A stretch of 64,000 nucleotides of DNA from Atherix ibis (Eukaryota > Arthropoda > Insecta > Diptera > Athericidae). The stretch lies in the NCBI GenBank assembly GCA_958298945.1, contig OY282610.1, forward strand, positions 27,478,167 through 27,542,166, in the 5' to 3' direction. The notes below the pieces were generated by a model that did not search any database, had not been told where the DNA came from, and saw nothing but the letters and a program-made list of their open reading frames with translations. Within the stretch, counting starts at the first letter, position 1; each line of letters begins with the position of its first letter. Shown here in pieces: positions 1 to 11,480 of this stretch. The translations under genes were made by a program, and so were the position numbers.

Positions 1-239
1 TGAAAATGAAATTTCCGTTTAGCTTTTATTCATTTAGTCAAGTTTTTTTTTTATTGTTCGACAGCCTAGCTTAATCAAAAACTAAACGCCATATGCGGTT
101 TTTTTCTGCACACAAAATAAATGGAAAATACCGACTAGCACTCATTATGGAATTTACCCAAAATATGTGTGATGCGATAATTTCTATTTTAAATCTTGAT
201 ATTGTCACAATTTTGTATCCTCAAAGGAATCTCAGTGTC

Positions 240-1500
240 TTCATTAATAGCTAAATCCGAAATAAAGGCGGGTAAGTTAGTTAAAAGGAAAATTCAGCTA
301 TCACTAAAAGTAGAATTAAGTTGAAGAAACATAATAAAAGAAGTGAAAATGGTCTAAACAAAAATGCGGTAAGTTCAAATTGGTTTGCTTACTTAATCGA
401 AACCTATAAAAAGCTTCTTCTAAGTTCAGTAAAAATATTAGAATTGCTAGTAAAATTCATTTTCTCTTTAAAGGAGGGGTGGGGGGAAGGGGAAAAGTTG
501 GCTTATGTAAGGTGGTTTTCTATCAAAATCCTTTGCTAATCGCACAGTTCAAACCCAATTAGTGACATAGCCAAATCACAAATCACCTTCCCTTATTTGT
601 CACTTAGGGACCTGTGTTGTTAAGTTCAGTACAAATTTTACTAATTAGAAATGATTTGAAGGAAAAAAAAATAAATAACAGAAGCAAAAATTGTCTCAAC
701 TAAACAGCGGTAAGTTCAAATTGGTTAGTTCACTTCATTAGACTGAATAAGAACCTTTTTATAACCCAGTAAAAAGTGTTTGTGTTGCACGTTAATTTTA
801 TTTTTTTCTTTGCATGGAGAATCCGGGTAAGTTGTTGAGTTTAGATCAGTAATGTAGGAAGAAATATATTTGTCCATCATAAAATTATGATTTTTTTGTG
901 ATTTTCTGTACTTATTACAATGGTTGTGCCATAATTTAGCGACACTCAGGACTCTTTTGTTCAAATCCAGCTAGTTACATAGATGAGATGCCCTTTAGTA
1001 GTCGCTCAATGGTCGCTAAGCATTAACATTTTATTGTAAATATTACTAATTATTAAAAATTATTGAAAAAAAATTAAAAGCAACGAAAATTGTCTCCACA
1101 ACATAGCGGTAAGTTCAAATTGGTTAGCTCACTTCATCTTAGCCAATAAAAAGCGTTATTAATGAGTTTTCTTTAGAGGGATAGGGGGGGAGGGTTGGGT
1201 AGTAAAGTTATTTTTGCCATAAAACTTTAGAATTTTTCTCAAAGCTTACAAGATCTATACTTTGATTAAGCGACATTCAGCACTCTTTTTAATCTAGCTA
1301 GTGGCATAAGCTCTTTAGTTATTACCCAAGGGCCCTGAGTTGTTATGGCGCTGTAAATTTATATTTTAGTACAAATATTATTAAATCAAATTTACTTTTT
1401 CAAAAAGGAAAAATGTATGCGATAAAACAGCGGTAAGTTCAAATTGGTTAGCTCACTTAATCCGATAGCATTTACGCTACTTTTCTTTCAATGGAAAAAG
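240..1500. repeat. four diverged tandem units of about 325-400 bp
   Basis: The segment GCGGTAAGTTCAAATTGG recurs at about 366, 707, 1106 and 1430, giving spacings of 341, 399 and 324 bp. Each copy is followed by a TTxGCTCACTT-like stretch, and the units also share a downstream block reading roughly CGACA-TCAG-ACTCTTT. The copies are strongly diverged and hold no credible ORF. The array lies downstream of innexin exon 3 on the gene's strand, so probably in a later intron or the 3' flank. Confidence 0.75.
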
Positions 1501-2090
1501 TTGGTTCATTTTTATTCGTTTTGGATTAATATCTATAAGAACTCTTAATTATATTAAAACATGAATCTCAATATTCTAAGCTAATCGCAATTACGTTGGA
1601 CCAAAATGGCCAATCTATGGTACAGCTCGTACCAAAGACATTACTTTTCTGCTTAATTTGTTTGTACTCAGCTTCCTTTTTACATAGGAAATCATAAAAG
1701 CAAAAATTCTGAATACCATTTTGGGAAAGAACAAAATCTTTGCAAAATTATTTTCAAATTTTACATAAACATTCGGAAGCTATTGTAATAAAGCATAACT
1801 TTAGAAGTTTTAAGGATGGGAGTAAGTTGAACGAAGAACATTCTAGAATATTACCGGAGTGAATCCTAATCACTACTAATTTAAGAAAGTAAAATTATAA
1901 AAAATTAATTGTATTTCAAGGGGAAAAAAGCAATCGCTTGCGACAAATTTCATTCGTCAGATTTTTTTTTGCAGTTTAAATTTTCCTTTTTATGTGTAAG
2001 TGAACATTTTTAAATTGTTCTTTTTTTAATTTTTATACATACGAGTATCTACAACTACAACGTAGTAATAAATAGATATGAATAATAGTA
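1501..2090. other. AT-rich stretch without recognisable feature
   Basis: No ORF, repeat or RNA gene was recognised. The TE relic on its right ends near 2091. Confidence 0.5.
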
Positions 2091-3500
2091 TTAATTAACG
2101 TGAAATGTTCTGGGGAGTAAACATCCATCGAAGTTCCTCCTGTTAGTGTGTGCTGAGTATTTTACTAAATCACGTGACCAGCGATGCTTAAGTCCTCGAA
2201 CGAGGGGATTAGTATGATTGAAGATATGAAAATGGTACTTTTTATAACGAGCCATATTAACATCATGGACAAAAGGAACTTTTAGATCATTTCGGATATA
2301 AAAAGGAGTGTCGACAATTTTACGAAGCATTTTCGACTAAAGAGATTACATTTGACAGGAATTAAAAAAATTTAAAAACAGGAATAAGGCCAAATTATGA
2401 ACATAAAAAAAAATATAATAAGTATTACAAAAAAAAACATGAAAGGGAACATCGACAATTGTACGGAGTATTTTTGATTGAAGGGATTGGATTTGACAGA
2501 AATTAGAGGGTTAAGTATGACCCCAGTTTTCCAGTCCGTAAGTCCAAATTACCAATACAAAAGGGAAAATCAGAAATACTACAAGTAACATAAAAGGGAG
2601 CATTGACAATTTTATGAAATATTTTTGACTGAAACATTTAGATTCAATGGGAACTGGACGGATTAATAGAACCCCGCATTTCTACTCCGTAAGTCCAAAT
2701 TTGTTTCGGTATGGCTTTTTGTAAAAGTACAAAATATGTTCGTCCAGGTTTAGTCCTAGGTACCGAACTTTTTTGTATTGTGGTAATACGCTGCCATTAA
2801 GATAAATAGTAGGACATCGTTCACGGCAGAGAGCAAAAGTTACGTGGGTACTTTTATGCTGAATAAATTTTACTCTCCATCTGGTAAAACAGTTCTGGGG
2901 GGTTTGGATTTGGCACTGAAAAATTTGTTGGAGATTTTTGCTGAACTAAAGGCAGGACATATCGGCGTTTATAGCAAAGAAGGTATTGGGACAGATTGGA
3001 ATATCGGATATGTAGTAAATGTTGTAGAGGATGGGCCTAAGTATAGTTCCTTGTGGAATACCAGCCTAGGTGTCAAATTCTATTAAAAGCTTTACTTACA
3101 TTAAAAAACGCACTGGTACAGTACTACCTTTTTTCTAAAGAAGATGTAATGAAATCGATAACTCAGTGATACTGTTGGGTAGTGGAGTATTTGGAGCAAA
3201 AACCGAATTGATGATTGTGAATTAAATTTGAGAATTCGAGAAGCGGATGTAAGCGGTGGGGAGTATTTGTTCGAAGATTTTGGAAGGAGACTTATTGGTC
3301 TCTAAGAAGTGTGGCGGATTGGGAAATATTTTCTTCGATGGATGAAAGTATATAATCTAGCAAGGAAGACTATTGCTCTTTCAGGAAGTTGTTGGAGTAT
3401 ATTGGATCAGATCAGACGCTTTGTTTTTGGGAAGGAGTTCGATTAAATTAGAAACTTCGAAAGAAGTGATGGGTTTTGGGGAATGCTTTATTTTAAATGA
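2091..3500 (-). pseudogene. Jockey-clade LINE reverse transcriptase relic
   Basis: Read on the minus strand from about 3480, fragments of a Jockey-type RT follow in the proper order. They include a PISLLP / SKIFEQIL-like motif (about 3270-3300), NSNLIHNHQFGF (about 3200), AFFNVSKAFNRI (about 3075-3110, RT motif A region) and IPQGTILRPILYNIYYISDI (about 3001-3060, motif B). The C-terminal part at 2330-2091 contains FYIRNDLKVPFVHDV and HFHIFNHTNPLVR, as at the end of Jockey ORF2. Frameshifts, stops and an internal deletion between motifs A and B make it dead. It is the inverted homologue of the relic at 14160-15230. It sits in the innexin region beyond exon 3, on the gene's strand. Confidence 0.82.
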
Positions 3501-3650
3501 AATATTTTGAATATATTTATTAACCAATTCATAAAATTCTAGTCTACAACCGTATTCTTACTGATAACTAACCATCTCTTATGTTCTAAAAAAATTCAAA
3601 TTCCTTCTGAATCAAAAAAAAATAATAATAATTATAAAAACTATTCCTAC

Positions 3651-3831
3651 CTTCATAACGTTTCCATAAAAAATGCGTTACATAAAACATTAACGCTTGA
3701 CCAAATAATACAAATGGCACCCACTGATAGTAGGCATGCCGTTTGATTGGGTCTTCGGCATACTTTAATGGACCCACTCCTGGATGTATAGCAGCTCCAG
3801 TTTCTAACAATGAGTCATTATACAGACGTAT
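3651..3831 (-). CDS. inx7: innexin exon 3 (partial gene): start of first extracellular-loop end and YYQWV region
   Basis: Innexins form hexameric gap-junction channels in invertebrate plasma membranes. This 181-bp exon encodes 60 codons plus one base: a GAAIHPGVGP segment, then KRHAYYQWVPFVLF and ALMFYVTHFLWKRYE. YYQWV is the family signature that opens the second membrane segment; PGVG before it and LWK-x-x-EG after it are also typical. On the minus strand a TTTTAG acceptor precedes 3831 and a GAAG/GTAGG donor follows 3651, so the codon for the conserved Gly is split. It joins exon 2 in phase 0. The residue before ALMFY is Gly (FGQA), where many relatives have Phe. The next exon, expected to start with a GGR-like motif, is not seen in 1-3650. 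The Inx7 label rests on motif wording only. Confidence 0.93.
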
Positions 3832-3918
3832 CTAAAATTGATAAATGAGTTTTTGTTATTTTTAATAAAATTATTTGTTTTAATAAAAAATTTAAATTAA
3901 AATCCGTTTAGTATTTAC

Positions 3919-4015
3919 CATTGTGAATGTGGTTGTAAAAAAACAGAAATTATTCATAATTTTTTCAGAGACGCCAGCATTTGTTATACATCGTATATGT
4001 TCGCCTATGTATTCT
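3919..4015 (-). CDS. inx7: innexin exon 2: first extracellular loop
   Basis: This 97-bp exon completes the split codon of exon 1 (AG+A, Arg) and adds 32 codons, including EYIGEHIRCITNAG and NNFCFFTTTFTM. It supplies the conserved cysteines of extracellular loop 1 (IRCI and NFCFF), which in innexins help dock hemichannels of opposite cells. A TTTATAG acceptor lies just upstream (minus strand) and the exon ends CACAATG/GTAAAT. It is separated from exon 3 by an 87-bp intron (3832-3918) and from exon 1 by nearly 4 kb. The order TSR-x-YIGEHI-x-C followed by FCFF-TFT is the strongest hint for the Inx7 type among insect innexins. An alternative acceptor two bases on (TATAGAG/AATAC) would break the frame. 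Confidence 0.93.
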
Positions 4016-4599
4016 CTATAAAATATAAAATAAACAAAATAATATATTATATATTTAAGATTACAAAAAAAAAGATTCAATTTAAAAATAATTCTCATTT
4101 TTTTTAGGAATTTTCATTTTTTTTTTTTAAATTTTGAATTTTGAGTTTTGTAGAAAAAGAGCGTAAAATTTTGTACCCCTACAAGTGGGGTCGATCTAAA
4201 TTACTGAGAGAGATCTGAAAACACTTCAGACAACTTCTTAACATACCTTGTATCTTAGCCCCTTTTAGACGTGCAGTATAAGGTAACTTAACGACCCCAT
4301 AGAGCGGATAAGTAGAGTTTTCTTTCAAAATGGAATGGTTAAATTAGGAGCAACGATGTAACATCAAATTTGTTTATTTGTTTATTTGTATATAAGATTC
4401 CTTAGACATATGCCAGTAGCCACTTCATAACGCCAGGATCCTAAAGCCGGAACTGGCAAAAAGGAAGTTATGAGTGAGAACAGTACGTCCAATCAGTATC
4501 CGATGAGTTTGCGCGCCCAGAATTTCGGTATGGTTATTGATTAGGCTGGCTTGTTGGTGGTTATCCATTGAGTCGACAAAAATATGTCGCTATTGGTCC

Positions 4600-5010
4600 A
4601 GTCATAGTATTAGTAGCTATTCTGTTAGTAGATGGAAAATGATAGTGATCACTAGTCGACGGAGAATTTCCCCAGCAACCCAATCAGCACTTTCATTGAC
4701 CAATATTCCTACATGCACTGGAAACCAGCGCAACCCGACTCTCCTTTTGCTAAGTAGGCTATGGCAAATTGCACTAAGTACTGGGCTACTTGATATTATT
4801 TAAGGGATGCAAGGCTGTCGCTAAAAATAATAGTACTGGTCGCAATTTCAATTGCAGTTTTGATAAGCCCGTAACATAAGAGAAGATTCTATAATTTAGT
4901 GCGCTGGTGCTATAGCCAAAAATATGGACGACCGAAAAAGATTTAGTATCGGTGTCGGGAGTAGCATCCGTGAACAACAATCGATGATCTTCTAATGCGA
5001 GCAACTGGTC
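4600..5010 (-). pseudogene. LINE RNase H domain relic
   Basis: On the minus strand, LFTDATPDTDT (about 4960) matches the first RNase H strand with its catalytic Asp (usually YTDGS/A). ALNYRIFSY, an LK-x-x-LLFLATALHP stretch and an LSA-x-x-SLLSKR segment follow. Near 4660-4735, LRWFPVHVGILVNESADWVA corresponds to the canonical W-x-P-x-HVGI-x-x-NE-x-AD-x-x-A motif. The frame changes several times. RNase H of this type is carried by I-, R1- and LOA-like LINEs and some Jockey relatives, so the clade is open. Confidence 0.72.
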
Positions 5011-5924
5011 AAGAAAAAATTTCCTATATTTGAGCCTTCAGCTCTGCTCCCTATAACGATTTCCAATTTGAGTGTGGGAGGGAAGTTTGGTAATCGAGGG
5101 TGAGGATGGAGAACATGATTTCCAGATCAGATATTAAGTATGGATAGGGACGATGAGTTCCGTTTTTGAGCTGGGGCAGATGATAATGTTTTTTATTCAA
5201 GTATTCGGAGGGCGTAATTGAGAAACCATAATTTTTTTTAAAAATTCATGCCTCCCAACGTTGATAGGCTTACCTACGAAACGCTTTAACGAGCATTCGG
5301 GAAACATTCCTTATTAAAGGGATACGTTTTCCGATGGCGTAAAGTATTTTTAGAGACTTGAAAATTATTGGAAGAAGAACCTTACTCACTCATGGCAACT
5401 GATGAAAAATGTGAAATTAGTGAGGGCTTTTATGAGGTCAGACCGTTGATTAATATTGAAGCTTGAAAGGCTCAGAAAAAGGACATTGCCGATACTTGGA
5501 TACTGTGTACCATCACAACACCCCTTGTTATAGGAATATCTCCAACAGCGAGTTCTTATCGGAAAAAGAATTTTCTGAGGTACAAATTTTTGATAACTCT
5601 TCCGCATAAATTAGGCCGAATCCTACCAATGAGGTTATTCTCCGACTCGATTAATTATTGTAGCATAGACCAGTGTTTAATAAACTGTGCGTCATGACTC
5701 ACTGGTGCATCGAGACAAGATCTTGAATGGGAGTTGACATAGATTTGGTATCTAAAAAGTGGCATAAACCAATGAGTCGACGTGGCCCCGTAGGAAAAAA
5801 ATCTGAAGGTGGCTGACATTAATTAGCCTCAAAAAAACGTGACGTGGAAACTTCAAAAAAATGGCTTATTATCCCCTAATCATTGACAGTTACGGTCTCG
5901 GCAGCCTCATTTCGTCAGCAGTAC
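5011..5924 (-). other. GC-richer unassigned sequence, probably body of the same LINE relic
   Basis: The base composition resembles the adjoining RNase H relic rather than the AT-rich background, and short open frames exist on the minus strand (for example 5607-5386), but no conserved motif could be read. Assignment to the RT-to-RNase H linker of the same element is an inference from position. Confidence 0.3.
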
Positions 5925-6010
5925 CGGCCCGATGATACCCTACAACCAAAATCCATTCCAGACAGTAAGTTTTGGTGGATATAAAGAAAGCTCCTGAAGC
6001 TACTGTGGTT
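5925..6010. repeat. single diverged unit related to the 186-bp satellite at 43-44 kb
   Basis: The order GATGATACCCTAC, GACAGTAAG, then AAAGAAAGCTCCTGAAGCT and TGTGGTTG-TTGCTTTTTG matches the core of the satellite unit at 43165-44205 (GACAGTAAAGTTTCC, AAGGAAGCTCCT, TGTGGGTGCTTTTT). Confidence 0.6.
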
Positions 6011-6109
6011 GTTTGCTTTTTGTTTGAGAAAATTTAATTTTAAATTTTGTATATTTTTATAAAATTATTTTCAAATTCGAATTAGTATAAATAATTCGTG
6101 GAAAAAAGT

Positions 6110-7960
6110 GTTTTTTCCATTTTTTTTTTAAACTAGACCACGCAGAAGAACTGGTTTTTTTTAACATTAAATTAGGTCAACCATTGCCAAAAACTTCAAA
6201 TTATAGAAGACTGTATAAATAAGATTCTTCTTAACTAAAAATTACGTTTACAGCATTCAGCAATATCAAATGTGAACAATTCTAGATTACGCAGAAAAAA
6301 ATTTTTTTAGACAACAAATTATGTCAATAGTCGCTGAAACTCAATAACGCTACGAATATAAAATTTTAATAATGCTTGACCATTTCTTAAAAATAAATAA
6401 GGCCAACAGTGGCCGGAAACTTGAAATTATAGCAGACTGCACGCAAGAGATTTTTCTTTACGTAAAATTAGGTCAAACACTACTAAGAATGTCAAATATA
6501 AAAAGTGGCACGGAAGAAATTTTTTAAATATTAAATTAGGTCAACCAATGCCCAAAATTTATAATGTAGGTCAATAAGCACCAGGAACCCCAAATCATAA
6601 TAATACTAGACCACGTGGAATAATTTTCATGAACCTCTAAATTAGGTCAACAGTCGCAGGAAACTTCAAATTGTAGCAGAACGCATCAACGAGATTATTT
6701 TTTAAATGAGCGTAGGTCAGTAGCTACTAAGAACGTTAAATAAAAATGGTGCCAGACTGCGTAAAAAAAATTTTCTCACATTTATTTTGATCACCATTCA
6801 TCGGAAAATTAAAGTGTAGGTCAATAAGCACCAGGAACCCTAAATCTCAATAATACTAGACCACGTGGGATAATTTTTGTGAACCTCTAAATAAGGTCAA
6901 CTGTCGCAGGAAACTTTAAATTATAGCAGAACGCTTAAACGAGATTTTTTTTAAAATGAGAGCAGGTCAGCAGCTTCCAAGAACGTTAAATAAAAATGGT
7001 GCCAGACTGCGTAAAAAAATATTTTCTCACATTTATTTTGATCACCATTCATCGGAAAATTAAAGTGTAGGTCAATAAGCACCAGGAACCCTAAATCTCA
7101 ATAATACTAGACCACGTGCAATAATTTTCGTGAACCTCTAAATTAGGTCAATAGTTGCCGGAAGCTTAAAATTATAGCAGAACGCATAAACGAGATTTTT
7201 TTTAATGACTGTAGGTCAGCAGGTTCCAAGAATGTTAAATAAAAATGGTGCCAGACTGCGTAAAAAAATATTTTCTCACATTTATTTTGATCACCATTCA
7301 TCGGAAAATTAAAGTGTAGGTCAATAAGCACCAGGAACCCTAAATCTTAATAATACTAGACCACGTGGAATAATTTTTGTGAACCTCTAAATTAGGTCAA
7401 CAGTCGCCGAAAACTTCAAATTATAGCAGAACGCATAAACAAGATATTTTTTTAAATGAGAGCAGGTCAGCAGCTTCCAAGAACGTTAAATAAAAATGGT
7501 GCCAGACTGCGTAAAAAAAATTTTCTCACATTTATTTTGATCACCATTCGTCGGAAAATTAAAGTGTAGATCAATAAGCACCAGGAACCCTAAATCTTAA
7601 TAGTACTAGACTACTAGACCACGTGGAATAATTTTTGTGAACCTCTAAATTAGGTCAACAGTCGCCGAAAACTTCAAATTATAGCAGAACGCATCAACGA
7701 GATTTTTTTTAAAATGAGAGCAGGTCAGCAGCTTCCAAGAACGTTAAATAAAAAAGGTGCTTAACCGCACGATAGAATTTTTTTTATGCAGTCACTTAGG
7801 TCAATATTTATCGCAAAATAGCCAGTCCTAAATGGTAAGCAATACTGAACCATGCGGAGAAGATTTTTTAAACATTAAACTGGGCCGAGAACTTCAAATT
7901 ATAACAGACGAGAGTAGGTCACCAAGAACGGCCAATGTATACAATTTCGAATAAAATGCA
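6110..7960. repeat. satellite array with a 250-bp higher-order unit
   Basis: The marker TCAATAAGCACCAGGAACCC occurs at 6571, 6821, 7072, 7321 and 7571, so the period is 249-251 bp over five units. Each unit is a series of related subunits of roughly 60 bp that share AGGTCAAnAG, a GAAAACTTCAAAT-like block and a run of T. Before 6571 and after 7750 only single, more diverged subunits remain. Each full unit has a GACCACGTGG or GACCACGTGC block. It lies inside innexin intron 1 next to the exon 1 donor. Its subunits are homologous to those at 10480-12600. Confidence 0.9.
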
Positions 7961-7990
7961 ATAAAACTTTTTAAAAAAAACACCACTTAC

Positions 7991-8130
7991 CTGGATGTAA
8001 CTAATACTGTTACAACAATCAATAGTAAAAATGTCCATCGATAATGCAGTTTAAAAGCTATATTATCGATGACTATCGATGTGGTCTTTAAGCGGAAATA
8101 CGGTGACACTGATTTAAATGTTGTCAACAT
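7991..8130 (-). CDS. inx7: innexin exon 1 with start codon: cytoplasmic N-terminus and first membrane segment
   Basis: This exon encodes 46 codons plus AG, starting MLTTFKSVSPYFRLK, then IDNIAFKLHYRWTF and the hydrophobic LLLIVVTVLV, ending TSR with the Arg codon split. The short N-terminus, the IDN-x-x-FKLHYR-x-T block and the first helix are typical of innexins. The donor is AG/GTAAGT at 7990. The ATG at 8130 has an A-rich GTGAAAA context usual in insects, and there is no earlier in-frame ATG that keeps the family N-terminus. Joined with exons 2 and 3 it gives 139 residues without a stop, about a third of a normal innexin (roughly 360-440). The rest must lie past base 1 or has been lost. 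Confidence 0.94.
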
Positions 8131-8784
8131 TTTTCACTGATTTTTTTTTCAAACTTATTTTTTAAACTTTAGAGAAAATTTACGATTAAACTTGTATTCA
8201 AACTAAAAACAATACATTTCTATGCTAGTATTTCTAATTAAATATTTCTACTAATTAAAATTTTACATAATAATAAATAATTTAAATTTATTAGAAAATT
8301 TTTCTATTCGCCAAAAAGTTTTCAGAGAATTTGATTTCATATGAAATGAATTTTGGAAATTTTGCACAATAATAAAAAATTAAATTAAACTAGCGTATGC
8401 CTGAGAATGAATGCGTTCAAAAGAATTTGGAACACGAAACTAATTACTCGGGCATTGCACAAGCACTCAATATTTTGTTATCTTTTCTTAAAACACTTCT
8501 GATAAGACAAAACGATATGATTGCGTTTAGGTTTTGATTGGTTTGTTTTTGTAAAAATCTTAAATTGTTCAATTTTTTTCTTAAATTTTATATTTTCAAA
8601 TTTATCGTTTAGTTTATAATTATTTCTTTATCAGTAAGTGCATTTTTTTCTGATGATTATTTTTTTTTTCTTCTATTTTTCATTTCAAACAAAAAAATCT
8701 AATTGACAGTATAAAAAAACGAAGTTTAATTAATTAAATTTTAAATTAGGATTTTCATTAAAATTTAATTTTTTTATATTAATA
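8131..8784 (-). other. innexin 5' flank
   Basis: This is the very AT-rich sequence upstream of the innexin ATG. It should hold the 5' UTR and promoter if there is no upstream non-coding exon. No TATA box or initiator could be singled out in such AT-rich DNA. Confidence 0.4.
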
Positions 8785-9405
8785 AGATTTTGCCATTATA
8801 TATAAAATTAAAAATTATTTAAGTTCTTGTAGGACTCGATTATATTGAGGTATCTTTCGATGACTTTTTCGAACATTTCGCTCTGTAACTCGACCATTAC
8901 TTGACGGATTTTGGTCGAGAACGTCAAAATTATGCGTCCTAAGAACATTTCGCAAAATAAAGCCAAAATTTCACATGTTGTGTGGTAAAAATTTTTTAAT
9001 ATTTTCGTTAAAAATATTCATTTTATATACAAAAAAAAATATCAGTTCTCTTATGGTAATAGTGCTCAGAATTGACGGTTACTTTTTTGAATATAATATC
9101 TTTTTTTTATTTAATTACTTGCAGATTTCTAGAGCCTTATGTATGGTAATTTTTCTTAGTGATGTGTCCACCAAGCACGCAATGAGGATACGATAACATC
9201 CTCTTAAAGTGCATAAGCATTACCACGTTTGTTGAAATTTTTTATAGTTTTGACGCATTATCTAATAATAAAATAATTTAAAATTTCAAATGGCATTAAA
9301 TAGTATTAACAAATTTTGCTTTAAATTTTTTTTTTTATATATAAATTAACTATCAAATGACAGTGCTATACTTTCCAAATTATATTAATGGATAATCTGT
9401 TATTA
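8785..9405 (+). mobile_element. family X non-autonomous element, copy 1
   Basis: It shares with the other X copies the order TTTTGCCATTATAT, CTTGTAGGACTCGATTATATTGAGG, a TTCG-ACATTTCG-TCTGTAA block, TCAAAATTATGCGTCCTAAGAA, and a right end ACTTTCCAAATTATAT-TGGATAAT (about 9370-9405). The left terminal repeat could not be found, so the 5' border is approximate. No protein is encoded. Confidence 0.65.
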
Positions 9406-10479
9406 TTTATATTAGAAATATTATTGGATAATCTGTATTAGAAATTAATAAAAAAATAATAATATTTTTATAAAAATCCGATAACTATACTAATTATACT
9501 AGTACAGTTTTAATACTAAATAATAAAAACAATTAAATATTAAAAATACACACCTGTGATGCTTGGGAGAACTAGAGAAAAAAATTTCTATAAATAAAAA
9601 CTTCAATAATAATAATGAAAATTAAAAAATACTATTGTACAATTCACTATCCTAGTATGTACTATCTTTTAAAAAATATTACTATAAAAATTACAAAAAA
9701 AAAAAATGACACCTGAAACTTTGGTGCAATAAAAACTCAGGTAAATGCATCCAAGTGACAATTCATAAACACTTATCTTGATTATGATTTATATTTTTTT
9801 TCCTTCCGTTCTTATGTTATATATTATATAATCGATTTTTTTTTGTCCATTTTCTTTTTCTTTATAAATAAAATAACGAAAAAATCAATGCTCAACGACT
9901 TTAAAATACAAAAAAAAATGAAAAAACGAATGAAAGAAGTTGAACTTCTTCATATCTTTTTTGGAATATTAGTAAACGTAACTAACTCTTCATTTAGTTA
10001 TTATTATCAGTACTATTATCAAGATTATTATTATTATTTATTATTATTATTATGAAAAGCAACAAAAGTTCAAATGATAAAACGGATCTCATTTCCATTC
10101 ATAACATTGCATTGTACGTGCAACAAAATACAAATTGTTGAATATTATTTACCTTTGAAGAGGACCGTTTGAAAAGAAATGCTTATCAATCGTACTCGTT
10201 GTATTCAGATTCACAGTAAATAATTTTATTATATTTTTGAATGCATATCTATTATATTGAAATAATAGAGTTAGAAAGTATAGAAAATTTTCATCTTATT
10301 CGTTTCAAGGTAGAAATTTTATATTTCAGGATTCTTCATTCGAAAGAAACATTTCGAAATGTTAAAATACTTAAATTTTAAAGAATACTACTAAATTTGG
10401 ATTGTACGAAAAATTTGGAAGTGGTGGACATGAAATTGGCTTGCAAATGTTAGAAATTTTTAACGTAAACCAAATTGCA
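9406..10479. other. AT-rich intergenic DNA with a TTA microsatellite
   Basis: No gene was recognised. An interrupted (TTA)n/(TTAT)n run at about 10000-10053 explains the tyrosine-rich open frame there. Confidence 0.5.
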
Positions 10480-11480
10480 CCTAAGAAATTAGGTCAACAG
10501 CCATTGAAAAACTCAAATGTATTGTAGGTCAATAGCTACTAGGAACCGCCAGTATACGTGCACAAAATTTTTTTGATCAAGGTCAACAGCTACAAGCAAT
10601 AATAAATGTGGACAATTCTACACCACGTGGAACAATTTTTTTGAACTATTAAATTAGGTCAACAGTCATCGAAAATATCCTAGACCTCGTGTACAAAATT
10701 TTTTTGATCAAGGTCAACAGCTACAAGCAATAATAAATATGGACAATTCTAGACCACGTGGAACAATTTTTTGAACTATTAAATTAGGTCAACAGTCATC
10801 GAAAATATCCTAGACCTCGTGTACAAAATTTTTTTGATCAAGGTCAACAGCTACAAGCAATAATAAATGAGGACAATTCTAGACCACGTGGAACAATTTT
10901 CTTTAAACATTAAAGTAGGTCAACAGTCGTCGAAAAAATCCTAGACTATGTGTACAAAAGTTTTTCGATCAAGGTCAACAGATACAAGCAACAATAAATG
11001 TGGACAATTCTACACCACGTGGAACAATTTTTTTGAACTATTAAATTAGGTCAACAATCGGCGAAAAAATCCTAGACTATGTGTACAAAATTTTTTCGAT
11101 CAAGGTCAACAGATACAAGCAACAATAAATGAGGACAATTCTAGACCACGTGGAACAATTTTCTTTAAACATTAAAGTAGGTCAACAGTCGTCGAAAAAA
11201 TCCTAGACTATGTGTACAAAAGTTTTTCGATCAAGGTCAACAGATACAAGCAACAATAAATGTGGACAATTCTACACCACGTGGAACAATTTTTTTGAAC
11301 TATTAAATTAGGTCAACAGTCATCGAAAATATCTTAGACCTTGTGTACAAAATTGTTTTGATCAAGGTCAACAGATACAAGCAACAATAAATGTGGACAA
11401 TTCTACACCACGTGGAACAATTTTTTTGAAACATTAAATAAGGTCAACCGTGGCCCAAATCTTCAATTTTCAACAGATTG
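10480..11480. repeat. satellite array, 131-bp dimeric unit
   Basis: The block CCACGTGGAACAATTTT recurs with its CCACGTGG at 10623, 10754, 10884, 11015, 11146, 11277 and 11408, a period of 130-131 bp. Every unit also has GATCAAGGTCAACAG and ACAAGCAAxAATAAATG. Two subtypes alternate in part (GTCATCGAAAATATCC versus GTCGTCGAAAAAATCC; TCTACACC versus TCTAGACC), which suggests a former higher-order arrangement. It belongs to the same superfamily as the 250-bp array. Confidence 0.92.

Larger units (their letters stand above)
4016..7990 (-). other. innexin intron 1 (about 4 kb), filled with TE relic and satellite
   Basis: This is inferred from the matching donor GTAAGT at 7990 and acceptor TATAG at 4016, with phase continuity of the flanking exons. 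It contains a LINE RNase H relic on the gene's strand, a single satellite piece at 5925-6010 and the 250-bp satellite array, whose last units come within a few tens of bases of the splice donor. 4016-4440 holds nothing else recognised. Confidence 0.85.

Noticed and set aside
2844..3086. 80-codon plus-strand frame
   Set aside because: Antisense of the Jockey relic; the minus strand carries motifs A and B.
9843..10055. Tyrosine-rich 70-codon frame
   Set aside because: Translation of a TTA microsatellite.
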